DNA from: Actinomycetes bacterium
GTDB taxonomy: Bacteria > Actinomycetota > Acidimicrobiia > Acidimicrobiales > UBA8190
Assembly: GCA_021798135.1 (NCBI GenBank)
Contig: JAJZYI010000089.1
Span: 1 to 11,509, forward strand
Reading direction: 5' to 3'
DNA length: 11,509 bases
Shown: positions 5,698 to 11,509 of the stretch, piece after piece
How positions within the stretch are numbered: the first letter of the stretch is position 1
Layout of the letters: each line of letters opens with the position of its first letter
Translations under genes and position numbers: made by a program
The notes under the pieces: generated by a model
Told to the model about the DNA's origin: nothing
What the model saw: the letters and a program-made list of their open reading frames with translations, nothing else
The model's database searches: none

Positions 5698-7275
5698 ATG
5701 GCCGCAGCGGCCGGGCCGGCGTCGTCGTCCGAGACCGACACCGTCGTCGTCGTCGACTTCGGCGCCCAGTACGCCCAGCTGATCGCCCGGCGGGTGCGCC
5801 AGGCGCGCGTCTACTCCGAGATCGTCCGCCACGACGCCAGCGCCGCGGAGATCCTGGCGCGCCGGCCGAAGGGGATCATCCTGTCGGGTGGCCCGGCGTC
5901 GGTGTACGCCGAGTGGGCGCCGACCGTCGACCAGGCCCTGTTCGAGGCGGGGGTGCCCGTGCTCGGCATCTGCTACGGCGCCCAGCTCATGACCCAGCAG
6001 CTCGGCGGCACGGTGGCGCGCACCGGTCGGGGCGAGTACGGGCGCACGCCCCTCGGCCTCGGCCCCCCCGGTGCCGCCGCGTCGCTGTTCGCCGACTGGC
6101 CCACCACGGGGCCGGTGGACGTGTGGATGAGCCACGGCGACGCCATCACCGCGGCGCCGCCCGGGTTCGCGGTCGCCGCCTCCACGCCGGACGCCCCGGT
6201 GGCGGCCATGGGCGACGCCGAACGGCGGCTGTACGGCGTGCAGTTCCACCCCGAGGTCGTCCACACCGAGCGCGGCCAGGCGCTGCTGGAGCGGTTCCTC
6301 TTCGACGTGTGCGGGGCCCTGCCCACCTGGACCCACACCAACATCATCGAGCACGCGGTCGAGCAGGTCCGCGCCCAGGTCGGTAGCAGCCGGGTGCTCT
6401 GCGCGCTGTCGGGCGGCGTCGACTCGGCCGTGGCCGCCGCCCTGGTGCACCGCGCCGTCGGCGACCAGCTGACCTGCGTGTTCGTGGACAACGGCCTGAT
6501 GCGGGCCGGGGAGGGGGAGCAGGTCGAGGAGACCTTCCGCCGCCAGTTCCACGTCGACCTGGTCCACGTGAAGGCGGCCGACCGGTTCTTCGGCGTCCTC
6601 GCCGGCGTCACGGACCCCGAGGTCAAGCGCAAGGCCATCGGGGAGACGTTCATCAGGATCTTCGAGGAGGTGGCGCGCGACGTCGACGACGCCCGCTTCC
6701 TGGTGCAGGGGACGCTCTACCCGGACGTGATCGAGTCCGGGACGGCCGACGCCGCCAACATCAAGTCGCACCACAACGTCGGCGGCCTGCCCGAGGACAT
6801 GGCCTTCGACCTCGTCGAGCCGCTGCGCCCGCTGTTCAAGGACGAGGTGCGGGCCGTGGGCGAGGAGCTCGGGCTGCCCGAGGAGATCGTGTGGCGGCAG
6901 CCGTTCCCCGGGCCGGGCCTGGCGGTGCGGATCGTGGGCGAGGTCACCCCCGAGCGTGCCGCCGTGCTCCGTGCCGCCGACGCCGTCGTCCTCGACGAGA
7001 TCCGGCGGGCCGGCCTGTACGGCGAGCTGTGGCAGAGCTTCGCCGTGCTGCCGGCGGTGCGCACCGTCGGCGTGATGGGCGACGGCCGCACCTACGCGTA
7101 CCCGATCGTGATCCGGGCGGTGACCTCGGACGACGCCATGACGGCGGACTGGGCCCGCCTGCCGTACGACCTGGTGGAGCGCATCTCCACGCGCATCATC
7201 AACGAGGTCGACGGCGTCAACCGGGTCGCGCTCGACGTCACCTCCAAGCCGCCGGGCACCATCGAGTGGGAGTGA
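5698..7275 (+). CDS. guaA: GMP synthase (glutamine-hydrolysing)
   Basis: GuaA converts XMP to GMP using ATP and glutamine. The 525-residue product has the usual length and two parts. The class I glutamine amidotransferase domain (about 15-205) has the nucleophile C92 in VLGICYGAQL and the H184/E186 pair in VQFHPEVVHTERG. The ATP-pyrophosphatase and dimerisation domains follow: PP-loop SGGVDS at 238-243, FVDNGLMRAGEGEQV, LVQGTLYPDVIESG, IKSHHNVGGLPEDM, RQPFPGPGLAVRIVGEVT and the C-terminal KPPGTIEWE. All key residues are present. The GICYGAQ loop has Ala where Met is common. ATG 5698 is 2 nt after the guaB3 stop and no strong Shine-Dalgarno site precedes it, so translation is probably coupled to guaB3. 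The first 14 residues before DTVVVVDFGAQY are a short Ala/Ser extension. Confidence 0.97.
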   Translation: MAAAAGPASSSETDTVVVVDFGAQYAQLIARRVRQARVYSEIVRHDASAAEILARRPKGIILSGGPASVYAEWAPTVDQALFEAGVPVLGICYGAQLMTQQLGGTVARTGRGEYGRTPLGLGPPGAAASLFADWPTTGPVDVWMSHGDAITAAPPGFAVAASTPDAPVAAMGDAERRLYGVQFHPEVVHTERGQALLERFLFDVCGALPTWTHTNIIEHAVEQVRAQVGSSRVLCALSGGVDSAVAAALVHRAVGDQLTCVFVDNGLMRAGEGEQVEETFRRQFHVDLVHVKAADRFFGVLAGVTDPEVKRKAIGETFIRIFEEVARDVDDARFLVQGTLYPDVIESGTADAANIKSHHNVGGLPEDMAFDLVEPLRPLFKDEVRAVGEELGLPEEIVWRQPFPGPGLAVRIVGEVTPERAAVLRAADAVVLDEIRRAGLYGELWQSFAVLPAVRTVGVMGDGRTYAYPIVIRAVTSDDAMTADWARLPYDLVERISTRIINEVDGVNRVALDVTSKPPGTIEWE

Positions 7276-7295
7276 CCTGGCCGCTGCCCGGGGGC

Positions 7296-7350
7296 CTGAC
7301 AGTGCCGTCACCCGCGTGACGGTGCCGTCGCCCGCCTGACGGTGCGAGCG
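7296..7350 (+). repeat. 20-bp tandem repeat, about 2.7 units
   Basis: Units are 7296-7315, 7316-7335 and a partial unit 7336-7350. Each begins (C/G)TGAC(A/G)GTGC; the first two continue with CGTC(A/G)CCCGC. It begins 20 bp after the guaA stop and overlaps the terminator-like hairpin. Confidence 0.75.
7302..7325 (+). terminator. Candidate hairpin terminator after guaA
   Basis: CCGTCAC (7305-7311) and GTGACGG (7316-7322) form a perfect 7-bp stem with a 4-nt loop CCGC. Flanking bases 7302-7304 and 7323-7325 add two G-U wobbles and a G-C pair. No T-run follows, so as an intrinsic terminator it is weak by the classical definition, although T-poor hairpins are common in high-GC actinobacteria. Confidence 0.4.
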
Positions 7351-7351
7351 T

Positions 7352-7397
7352 GGCCGGCTCCGGCCGGAAGGGCGACCGGCCGGCTCCGGCCGGAAGG
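7352..7397 (+). repeat. Direct repeat of a 20-bp palindrome-containing word
   Basis: An identical 20-base word, GGCCGGCTCCGGCCGGAAGG, occurs at 7352-7371 and 7378-7397, a period of 26 bp. The core GGCCGG-CT-CCGGCC is self-complementary and could form small hairpins. It resembles no known operator that I recognise. Confidence 0.8.
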
Positions 7398-7450
7398 CCG
7401 ACACGGCCGGTGAGGCGGAGGCGGCATGCGGGGCGGACGGGGCCTGCGGC

Positions 7451-7486
7451 GCGGGCACTGCCGGTGAGGCGGGCACTGCCGGTGAG
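7451..7486 (+). repeat. Two tandem 18-bp repeats
   Basis: GCGGGCACTGCCGGTGAG occurs at 7451-7468 and again at 7469-7486 without change. A related piece, GCCGGTGAGGCGG, lies just upstream. Function unknown. Confidence 0.8.
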
Positions 7487-7563
7487 GAGGTGGCGGGCGC
7501 CCCCGTGGCCGCGGCGGCACGCGACGCCACACCCGGTCCCGAGATCGATAGCGTCGTGGTGGG

Positions 7564-7569
7564 TAGGGT
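7564..7569 (+). promoter_or_regulatory. Candidate -10 element TAGGGT for the L,D-transpeptidase
   Basis: TAGGGT fits TANNNT and would start transcription near 7576, giving a leader of about 59 nt with a good ribosome binding site. An 8-base word GTGGGTAG occurs at 7559-7566 and 7571-7578 around it, so the exact box is ambiguous. No clear -35 hexamer. Confidence 0.35.
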
Positions 7570-7623
7570 CGTGGGTAGAGGCCGTCGCGTCGGGCGGAGC
7601 CGCGTCCCACGACCGTGCCTCGC

Positions 7624-7629
7624 AGGAGG
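7624..7629 (+). promoter_or_regulatory. Ribosome binding site AGGAGG of the L,D-transpeptidase
   Basis: A perfect AGGAGG lies 5 nt before ATG 7635. It decides that start over the much longer open frame reaching back to about 7350, and gives a protein that begins with a charged segment followed by a membrane helix. Confidence 0.88.
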
Positions 7630-7634
7630 GAGCC

Positions 7635-8870
7635 ATGCGCGACGGGCCGCGCCACCGCCGCAGCGGCGGCAGACACCGGGCCGGGTGGGTAGCCGCAGCC
7701 GCCGCGCTCGTCGTGGCGGCCGGCGCCGTCACGACGTGGCGGCTGCACGCCGGACCGTGGGCCCGGAGCGCGTCGAGCGCGTCGGTCGTCGCAGCCGGCG
7801 GCACGGGGTCACCCGCCGGCGCATCGTCCGGCACATCTTCCGGCGGGCGCAGCGGCTCCGGGCTCGCAGGTGCCGCCATGACGGTGGCGTCGATCAGCCC
7901 CGCGCCCGGCGCTTCCGCCGTCGCTGGCACCACGCCCGTCAGCGTGACGTTCTCCGACCGGCTGGCCGCCGGCGCGCCGGACCCGACGCTGTCGCCCGCC
8001 GTCCCGGGCTCGTGGTCCCGGACCGGCTCGCACACCCTGACCTTCACCCCGACCGGAGCGTTCCTGCCGTACTCGGCGGTGACGGTCACCGTTCCTGGCG
8101 GCAGGCACGGCGAGCGGGCCGTCGACGGCGCCTCGCTGGCCCGCAGCGTGACGGCCTCGTTCACCGTGGGTGCCGGCTCCACGCTGCGCCTGCAGGAACT
8201 GCTGTCGGACCTCGACTACTCGCCGCTCGCCTTCACCCCGGCAGGCGGGCCGATACCGGTCTCGGACACCGCTGCCCAGCAGCGGGCCATCTTCGACCCG
8301 CCGGCCGGCACGTTCGCGTGGCGCCAGACGACGTGGCCGGCGAGCCTCACCTCGCAGTGGCAGCAGGGCGCCTTCAACGTGCTCACCAAGGGCCTGGTCA
8401 TGGAGTTCCAGGCCGACCACCTGCTGAAGGTCAACGGTGTCCCGAGCCTGGGGCTGTGGAACGACCTGCTCGGCGCCCTCGCCGCCGGCGAGGCGAACAC
8501 CGGCGGGTACAACTACGCGGTCGGCTCCAAGGTCGTTCCCGAGACCCTGACCATCTGGCACGACGGCCAGCAGGTGTTCCACTCGCTGGCCAACACGGGC
8601 ATCCCCGCCAGGCCGACGTACGACGGCACCTTCCCCGTGTACGCCCGTTATCGCAACCAGATCATGCGGGGCACCAACCCCAACGGCACGCCCTACGCGG
8701 ACCCCGTGCAGTACGTCGCCTACTTCCACGGCGGCAACGCGGTGCACTACATCCCGCGGGCCCAGTACGGCTTCCCCCAGAGCCTGGGCTGCATCGAGCT
8801 CCCGCTGGCGGCGGCCGCGCAGGCCTGGCCGTACCTCGCCTACGGCACCCTGGTCACGGTCACGGGCTGA
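7635..8870 (+). CDS. Membrane-anchored L,D-transpeptidase (YkuD domain) with N-terminal Ig-like domain
   Basis: This enzyme is expected to crosslink peptidoglycan (3-3 links) outside the membrane. The product is 411 residues. A basic N-terminus (1-16) and a hydrophobic stretch (about 17-34, AGWVAAAAALVVAAGAV) form an uncleaved anchor or signal. A Ser/Gly/Ala-rich linker runs to about 82. An Ig-like domain of the Big_5 kind follows (about 85-178: SISPAPGASAV, PVSVTFSDRL, HTLTFTPTGAFLPYSAVTVT). Next is a peptidoglycan-binding-like helical region (about 184-288: LRLQELLSDLDYSPLAF, KGLVMEFQADHLLKVNGVP). The YkuD domain runs from about 293 to the end, with H365 in YFHGGNAVHYIPRA and the catalytic C386 in QSLGCIELP; H365-X17-S383 fits the usual spacing. 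The motif has L384 where SHGC enzymes have His, and Glu where Arg or Asn usually follows. Start fixed by AGGAGG. It seems to be a single-gene unit. Confidence 0.9.
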   Translation: MRDGPRHRRSGGRHRAGWVAAAAALVVAAGAVTTWRLHAGPWARSASSASVVAAGGTGSPAGASSGTSSGGRSGSGLAGAAMTVASISPAPGASAVAGTTPVSVTFSDRLAAGAPDPTLSPAVPGSWSRTGSHTLTFTPTGAFLPYSAVTVTVPGGRHGERAVDGASLARSVTASFTVGAGSTLRLQELLSDLDYSPLAFTPAGGPIPVSDTAAQQRAIFDPPAGTFAWRQTTWPASLTSQWQQGAFNVLTKGLVMEFQADHLLKVNGVPSLGLWNDLLGALAAGEANTGGYNYAVGSKVVPETLTIWHDGQQVFHSLANTGIPARPTYDGTFPVYARYRNQIMRGTNPNGTPYADPVQYVAYFHGGNAVHYIPRAQYGFPQSLGCIELPLAAAAQAWPYLAYGTLVTVTG

Positions 8871-8977
8871 CCGGTCACGGCGCTCGCCTGGCTGGTCACG
8901 GGCACGGGCTGACCGGTCACGGCGCCCGCCTGGCCGGTCACGGTCACGGGCTGACCGGTCACGGCGCTCGGCTGGCC
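8852..8977 (+). repeat. Three tandem 42-bp repeats overlapping the ldt 3' end
   Basis: Units are 8852-8893, 8894-8935 and 8936-8977, each exactly 42 bp with only a few substitutions. The first unit covers the last six codons and the TGA of the L,D-transpeptidase, so each unit carries a copy of that gene end (reads VTVTG-stop or V-T-G-T-G-stop). Each unit also contains the 10-bp palindrome TGACCGGTCA. The array probably grew by duplication of the gene terminus into the spacer. Confidence 0.92.
8868..8961. promoter_or_regulatory. Three phased copies of the palindrome TGACCGGTCA
   Basis: Perfect 10-bp palindromes lie at 8868-8877, 8910-8919 and 8952-8961, exactly 42 bp apart, about four helical turns. 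The first begins with the stop codon of the upstream gene. Same-face placement upstream of the helicase gene would suit cooperative binding of a dimeric protein, but spacing follows automatically from the tandem repeat. No known regulator is recognised. Confidence 0.35.
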
Positions 8978-9001
8978 CGTCGCGACGACGAGCGGATCCG
9001 C
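8978..9001. repeat. Two adjacent 10-bp palindromes
   Basis: CGTCGCGACG (8978-8987) and GCGGATCCGC (8992-9001) are each perfectly self-complementary and lie directly after the 42-bp array. They do not resemble the actinobacterial LexA box. Function unknown; chance is possible in GC-rich DNA. Confidence 0.5.
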
Positions 9002-9018
9002 CACGACTCGGTGCCCAC

Positions 9019-9052
9019 GGTGCGCCTCGGCGCTCGGCCGGCGGGGCGCACC
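9019..9052. terminator. Inverted repeat GGTGCGCC...GGCGCACC before the helicase gene
   Basis: Perfect 8-bp arms at 9019-9026 and 9045-9052 enclose an 18-nt GC-rich loop. It ends 7 bp before the TACCGT box of the helicase gene. It may terminate the L,D-transpeptidase transcript (no T-run follows) or act as an operator over the -35 region. I cannot decide from sequence. Confidence 0.4.
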
Positions 9053-9059
9053 CCTCCGC

Positions 9060-9065
9060 TACCGT
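9060..9065 (+). promoter_or_regulatory. Candidate -10 element TACCGT for a leaderless helicase transcript
   Basis: TACCGT fits TANNNT and lies 7 nt before ATG 9073, so transcription could begin at the ATG itself. The intervening GGAGTGG overlaps a weak Shine-Dalgarno-like GGAG that is too close to the ATG to work well. GTG 9064 overlaps the box and is a less likely start. Confidence 0.45.
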
Positions 9066-9072
9066 GGAGTGG

Positions 9073-11509
9073 ATGCCGCCGACCGAGGTCCCGTCGCTGT
9101 TCCCTGCGGAGCCGGACGCCGGGGACCGGGCCGGAGCAGGGGGCGTGCCCGAAGGGACCGCGCCCGTGCCCGCCGGACCCGCGATCGTGCCCGACGGACC
9201 AGCGCTCGTGCCCGCCGGACCCGCGCCCGAGCCCGACGGGACCGCGCCCGTGCCCGTGCAGGGCGGCTCCGACGAGCTGCTCGTGGGCCTGAACGAGCCA
9301 CAGCGCCGGGCCGTCGTCCACCGCGGTGGCCCGCTGCTGGTCGTGGCCGGTGCGGGCTCGGGGAAGACGCGGGTGCTCACCCGGCGCATCGCGCACCTCA
9401 TCGCCACCGGCGACGCGGCCCCGCACGAGATCCTGGCCATCACGTTCACCAACAAGGCCGCGGCCGAGATGAAGCAGCGGCTCGCCGACCTCGTGGGCCC
9501 GGCCGCGCACGCCATGTGGGTGTCGACCTTCCACTCGGCGTGCGTGCGCATGCTCCGCTCCCACGCGCCGCGCCTCGGCTACCGCAGCTCCTTCACCATC
9601 TACGACGACGCCGACAGCCGCCGGCTGGTGGAGCAGGTGGAGAAGGAGCTGGGCATCGACACCAAGAAGATCCCGCCCCGCACCGTCCAGGCCGCCATCT
9701 CGGCGGCGAAGGCCGAGCTGGTCGACTTCGAGACCCTCGCGTCGCGGGCCCTCACCGTCTTCGACCGGCGGATCGCCGAGGTGTACGCGGGCTACCAGCA
9801 GCGCCTGCTCGCCGCGTCCGCCATGGACTTCGACGACCTGCTCATGGTCACCGTCGACCTGCTGCGATCGTTCCCCGACGTGCTCGAGGGCTACCGGCGC
9901 CGCTTCCGCCAGGTGCTGGTCGACGAGTACCAGGACACCAACCGGGCCCAGAACGAGCTGGTCCTGCTGGTCGCCGGCGAGCACCACCAGGTCTGCGCGG
10001 TCGGCGACCTCGACCAGGCCATCTACGGGTGGCGCGGCGCCGACATCGCCAACATCGTGGAGTTCGAGGAGGCCTTCCCCGGCACGACGGTCGTCCCGCT
10101 CGAGCAGAACTACCGGTCCACGCGGACGATCCTGGACGCGGCGAACGCGGTGATCGCGAACAACGCCACCCGGGTGCCCAAGGCGCTGTGGACCGACGGC
10201 GACGCCGGGGAGCCGCTGCGGCGCTACCGGGCCGACGACGAGCACGACGAGGCCACCTGGCTGGCCGCCGAGATCGGCCGGCTGCGACGGGTGGAGGGGG
10301 TCGACCACGGCGAGGTGGCCGTCTTCTTCCGCACCAACGCCCAGAGCCGAGCGCTCGAGGAGGCGCTGGTGCGGGCCGAGGTGCCGTACGTGGTCGTCGG
10401 CGGCACCCGGTTCTACGACCGCCGCGAGGTGAAGGACGTCCTGGCCTACCTGCGGGTGGTGGCCAACCCTGCCGACGAGGTGTCGGCCCGGCGGATCGCC
10501 AACGTGCCTCGCCGGGGGCTCGGCGCCACGTCCGTCGACCGCCTGGGGTCCTGGGCCCGTGCCCACGGCACCTCCTTCGTCGACGCCCTCGCCCACGCCG
10601 CCGACGCCGGCGTCACCGGCGCCGCGGCCAGGGGTGCGGAGCAGCTGCGCGTGCTCTTGGCGGAGCTCGGCGACATGGCTGCCGCGGGGACCGGACCCGG
10701 CGACCTCGTGACGGCCGTGGTCGACCGGACCGGGTACGGCGCCGAGCTGCAGGCGGAGGACAGCGTGGAGGCACGCGGCCGCACCGAGAACCTCCAGGAG
10801 CTCGCCGGCGCGGCGGCCACCTATCCGAGCCTGGACGAGTACCTGGCGTCGGTAGCGCTCGTCTCCGACGCCGACGACCTCGACCCAGGGGCGGGGCGCG
10901 TGTCGCTCATGACGCTGCACACCGCCAAGGGCCTGGAGTTCCCGGTGGTGTTCCTGGTCGGCATGGAGGACGGCGTGTTCCCCCATTCCCGCGCCCTCGA
11001 CGACCCCGCCCAGCTCGAGGAGGAACGGCGGCTCTGCTACGTCGGCATCACCCGGGCCCGGGCCAGGCTGTACCTCAGCCACGCGTGGAGCCGCACGCTG
11101 TTCGGGTCCACCAGCCGGTCCATCCCGAGCCGGTTCCTGTCCGAGGTCCCCGACGAGCTGGTACGCGACATCGGCGGTGGCACCGGTGCGGTCCGCACCA
11201 TCAGCGCCTGGGGGGGTGCGGGCGGCGGCCGGCCGGGCAGCGGTGCGCGTGGCGCTGCCCGCGGCGGGCGCGCCACCGGGCGCGCCAGCGTGGGGACCTG
11301 GTGGGGCTCGCCGGGCGCCGGCCGTGGCGGCGCCGGCCGTGGCGACGACGACCCGTGGGAGCGCGACGCCGACGCCGACGTCGACAGCCACTTTCACGAC
11401 CCGGGCGACGACGGCTGGCGCGACGCCGACCGCTGGCACGACCCCGACCCGTGGGGTGACCGCAGCAGCGGCGGCTCGGGCCGCGCGGCGGCCGGGCGGG
11501 AGCGCGCCG
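9073..11509 (+). CDS. pcrA: ATP-dependent DNA helicase, UvrD/PcrA family (3' end outside window)
   Basis: An SF1A 3'-5' DNA helicase of nucleotide-excision repair, replication restart and RecA removal. The frame is open to the right edge with 812 codons visible. After a Pro-rich tail (1-68) the core begins with LNEPQRRAV (Q motif, 73-81), then Walker A AGAGSGKT (92-99), ITFTNKAAAEMKQRL (Ia), TFHSACVRMLR (Ib), VLVDEYQDTN (II, DExx box), VGDLDQAIYGWRGAD (III), LEQNYRSTRTIL (IV), SLMTLHTAKGLEFPVVFLVG (V) and LCYVGITRARARLYL (VI). All catalytic motifs look intact. The core ends near FLSEVPDEL (about nt 11160). The rest is an unusual Gly/Arg-rich then Asp/Trp/His-rich tail. Whether a C-terminal Tudor-like domain follows lies outside the window. 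ATG 9073 is chosen from the TACCGT box; GTG 9064 is possible. The Actinobacteria have several UvrD-like helicases, so the exact symbol is tentative. Confidence 0.92.
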   Translation, partial: MPPTEVPSLFPAEPDAGDRAGAGGVPEGTAPVPAGPAIVPDGPALVPAGPAPEPDGTAPVPVQGGSDELLVGLNEPQRRAVVHRGGPLLVVAGAGSGKTRVLTRRIAHLIATGDAAPHEILAITFTNKAAAEMKQRLADLVGPAAHAMWVSTFHSACVRMLRSHAPRLGYRSSFTIYDDADSRRLVEQVEKELGIDTKKIPPRTVQAAISAAKAELVDFETLASRALTVFDRRIAEVYAGYQQRLLAASAMDFDDLLMVTVDLLRSFPDVLEGYRRRFRQVLVDEYQDTNRAQNELVLLVAGEHHQVCAVGDLDQAIYGWRGADIANIVEFEEAFPGTTVVPLEQNYRSTRTILDAANAVIANNATRVPKALWTDGDAGEPLRRYRADDEHDEATWLAAEIGRLRRVEGVDHGEVAVFFRTNAQSRALEEALVRAEVPYVVVGGTRFYDRREVKDVLAYLRVVANPADEVSARRIANVPRRGLGATSVDRLGSWARAHGTSFVDALAHAADAGVTGAAARGAEQLRVLLAELGDMAAAGTGPGDLVTAVVDRTGYGAELQAEDSVEARGRTENLQELAGAAATYPSLDEYLASVALVSDADDLDPGAGRVSLMTLHTAKGLEFPVVFLVGMEDGVFPHSRALDDPAQLEEERRLCYVGITRARARLYLSHAWSRTLFGSTSRSIPSRFLSEVPDELVRDIGGGTGAVRTISAWGGAGGGRPGSGARGAARGGRATGRASVGTWWGSPGAGRGGAGRGDDDPWERDADADVDSHFHDPGDDGWRDADRWHDPDPWGDRSSGGSGRAAAGRERA
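9145..9249 (+). repeat. Five 21-bp repeats encoding a VPxGxAx heptapeptide in the helicase N-terminus
   Basis: Five exact 21-bp periods (9145-9165, 9166-9186, 9187-9207, 9208-9228, 9229-9249) encode VPEGTAP, VPAGPAI, VPDGPAL, VPAGPAP and EPDGTAP. The repeat keeps frame and lies before the helicase core, so it probably forms an extended, flexible Pro-rich tail. Confidence 0.9.

Larger units (their letters stand above)
7276..7634. other. guaA-ldt spacer rich in short tandem repeats
   Basis: This 359-nt stretch has no recognisable gene. In order it holds a hairpin and 20-bp repeats (7296-7350), a 20-bp exact repeat pair (7352-7397), an 18-bp tandem pair (7451-7486), a TAGGGT box near 7564, and the ribosome binding site of the next gene. 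The frame of the next gene is open back to about 7350, but that translation is Arg/Pro-rich low complexity and looks like a chance GC-driven extension. Confidence 0.65.

Noticed and set aside
5587..7530. Long minus-strand open frame opposite guaA
   Set aside because: GuaA on the plus strand carries every catalytic motif; the opposite frame is rich in Val/Asp/Gly/His with no domain pattern.
7350..7634. Upstream extension of the L,D-transpeptidase frame
   Set aside because: It lacks a ribosome binding site and is Arg/Pro-rich. ATG 7635 has a perfect AGGAGG and gives a proper membrane anchor.
8852..8977. CRISPR array
   Set aside because: The 42-bp units are directly tandem with no unique spacers and overlap the end of a coding gene.
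8978..9072. SOS (LexA) box before the helicase gene
   Set aside because: No GAACN4GTTC-like sequence is present among the palindromes.
8959..11439. Long minus-strand open frame opposite the helicase
   Set aside because: All SF1A helicase motifs are on the plus strand; the antisense frame is a composition artefact.
9069..11459. Plus-strand frame of about 796 codons overlapping the helicase gene
   Set aside because: It is out of frame with the helicase motifs and is Arg/Pro/Ala-rich. The true frame is open to the window edge.

Overview
The window is very GC-rich DNA (around 70-75% G+C by eye) with strong G/C preference at third codon positions. Every gene I recognise lies on the plus strand. 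The gene content suggests an actinobacterium, possibly an Acidimicrobiia-like lineage: a GuaB3-type IMP dehydrogenase paralogue, a PcrA/UvrD1-type helicase, an anchored L,D-transpeptidase with an actinobacterial-looking active-site motif, and apparently leaderless genes with a TANNNT box 6-7 nt before the start codon. The class-level assignment is inference.

Layout: (1) 2-2929 is a single open frame cut by the left edge. It starts inside a DabA (DUF2309) inorganic-carbon-uptake protein and runs without a stop into a complete PurK. (2) 2926-3411 is purE, overlapping the previous stop as GTGA. (3) 3412-3523 is a spacer with a 28-bp tandem duplication and a promoter-like TAGGTT. (4) 3524-4273 is a NUDIX hydrolase of the CoA-pyrophosphatase type. 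(5) 4274-4531 is a spacer with a possible promoter and leader for (6) guaB3, 4532-5695. (7) guaA is 5698-7275, two bases after guaB3. (8) 7276-7634 is a repeat-rich spacer. (9) 7635-8870 is a membrane-anchored L,D-transpeptidase. (10) 8871-9072 is a spacer with the rest of a 3 x 42-bp tandem array, several perfect palindromes and an 8-bp inverted repeat. (11) 9073 to the right edge is a PcrA/UvrD-family helicase, truncated by the window.

The core is a purine cluster. PurK and PurE carry out the bicarbonate-dependent carboxylation of AIR; GuaA makes GMP from XMP, with GuaB3 in the IMP-dehydrogenase position. The NUDIX enzyme fits nucleotide-pool cleaning only loosely. The two flanking later genes are cell-wall crosslinking and DNA repair and have no evident link to purines.

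The most striking observation is the uninterrupted DabA-PurK frame. DabA-type proteins supply cytosolic bicarbonate and PurK consumes bicarbonate, so a real fusion would join a bicarbonate source to a bicarbonate-using carboxylase. There is no start codon between the end of the DabA homology and the first beta strand of PurK, which favours a fused product. An assembly or sequencing error, or a recently lost stop, cannot be excluded from the sequence alone.
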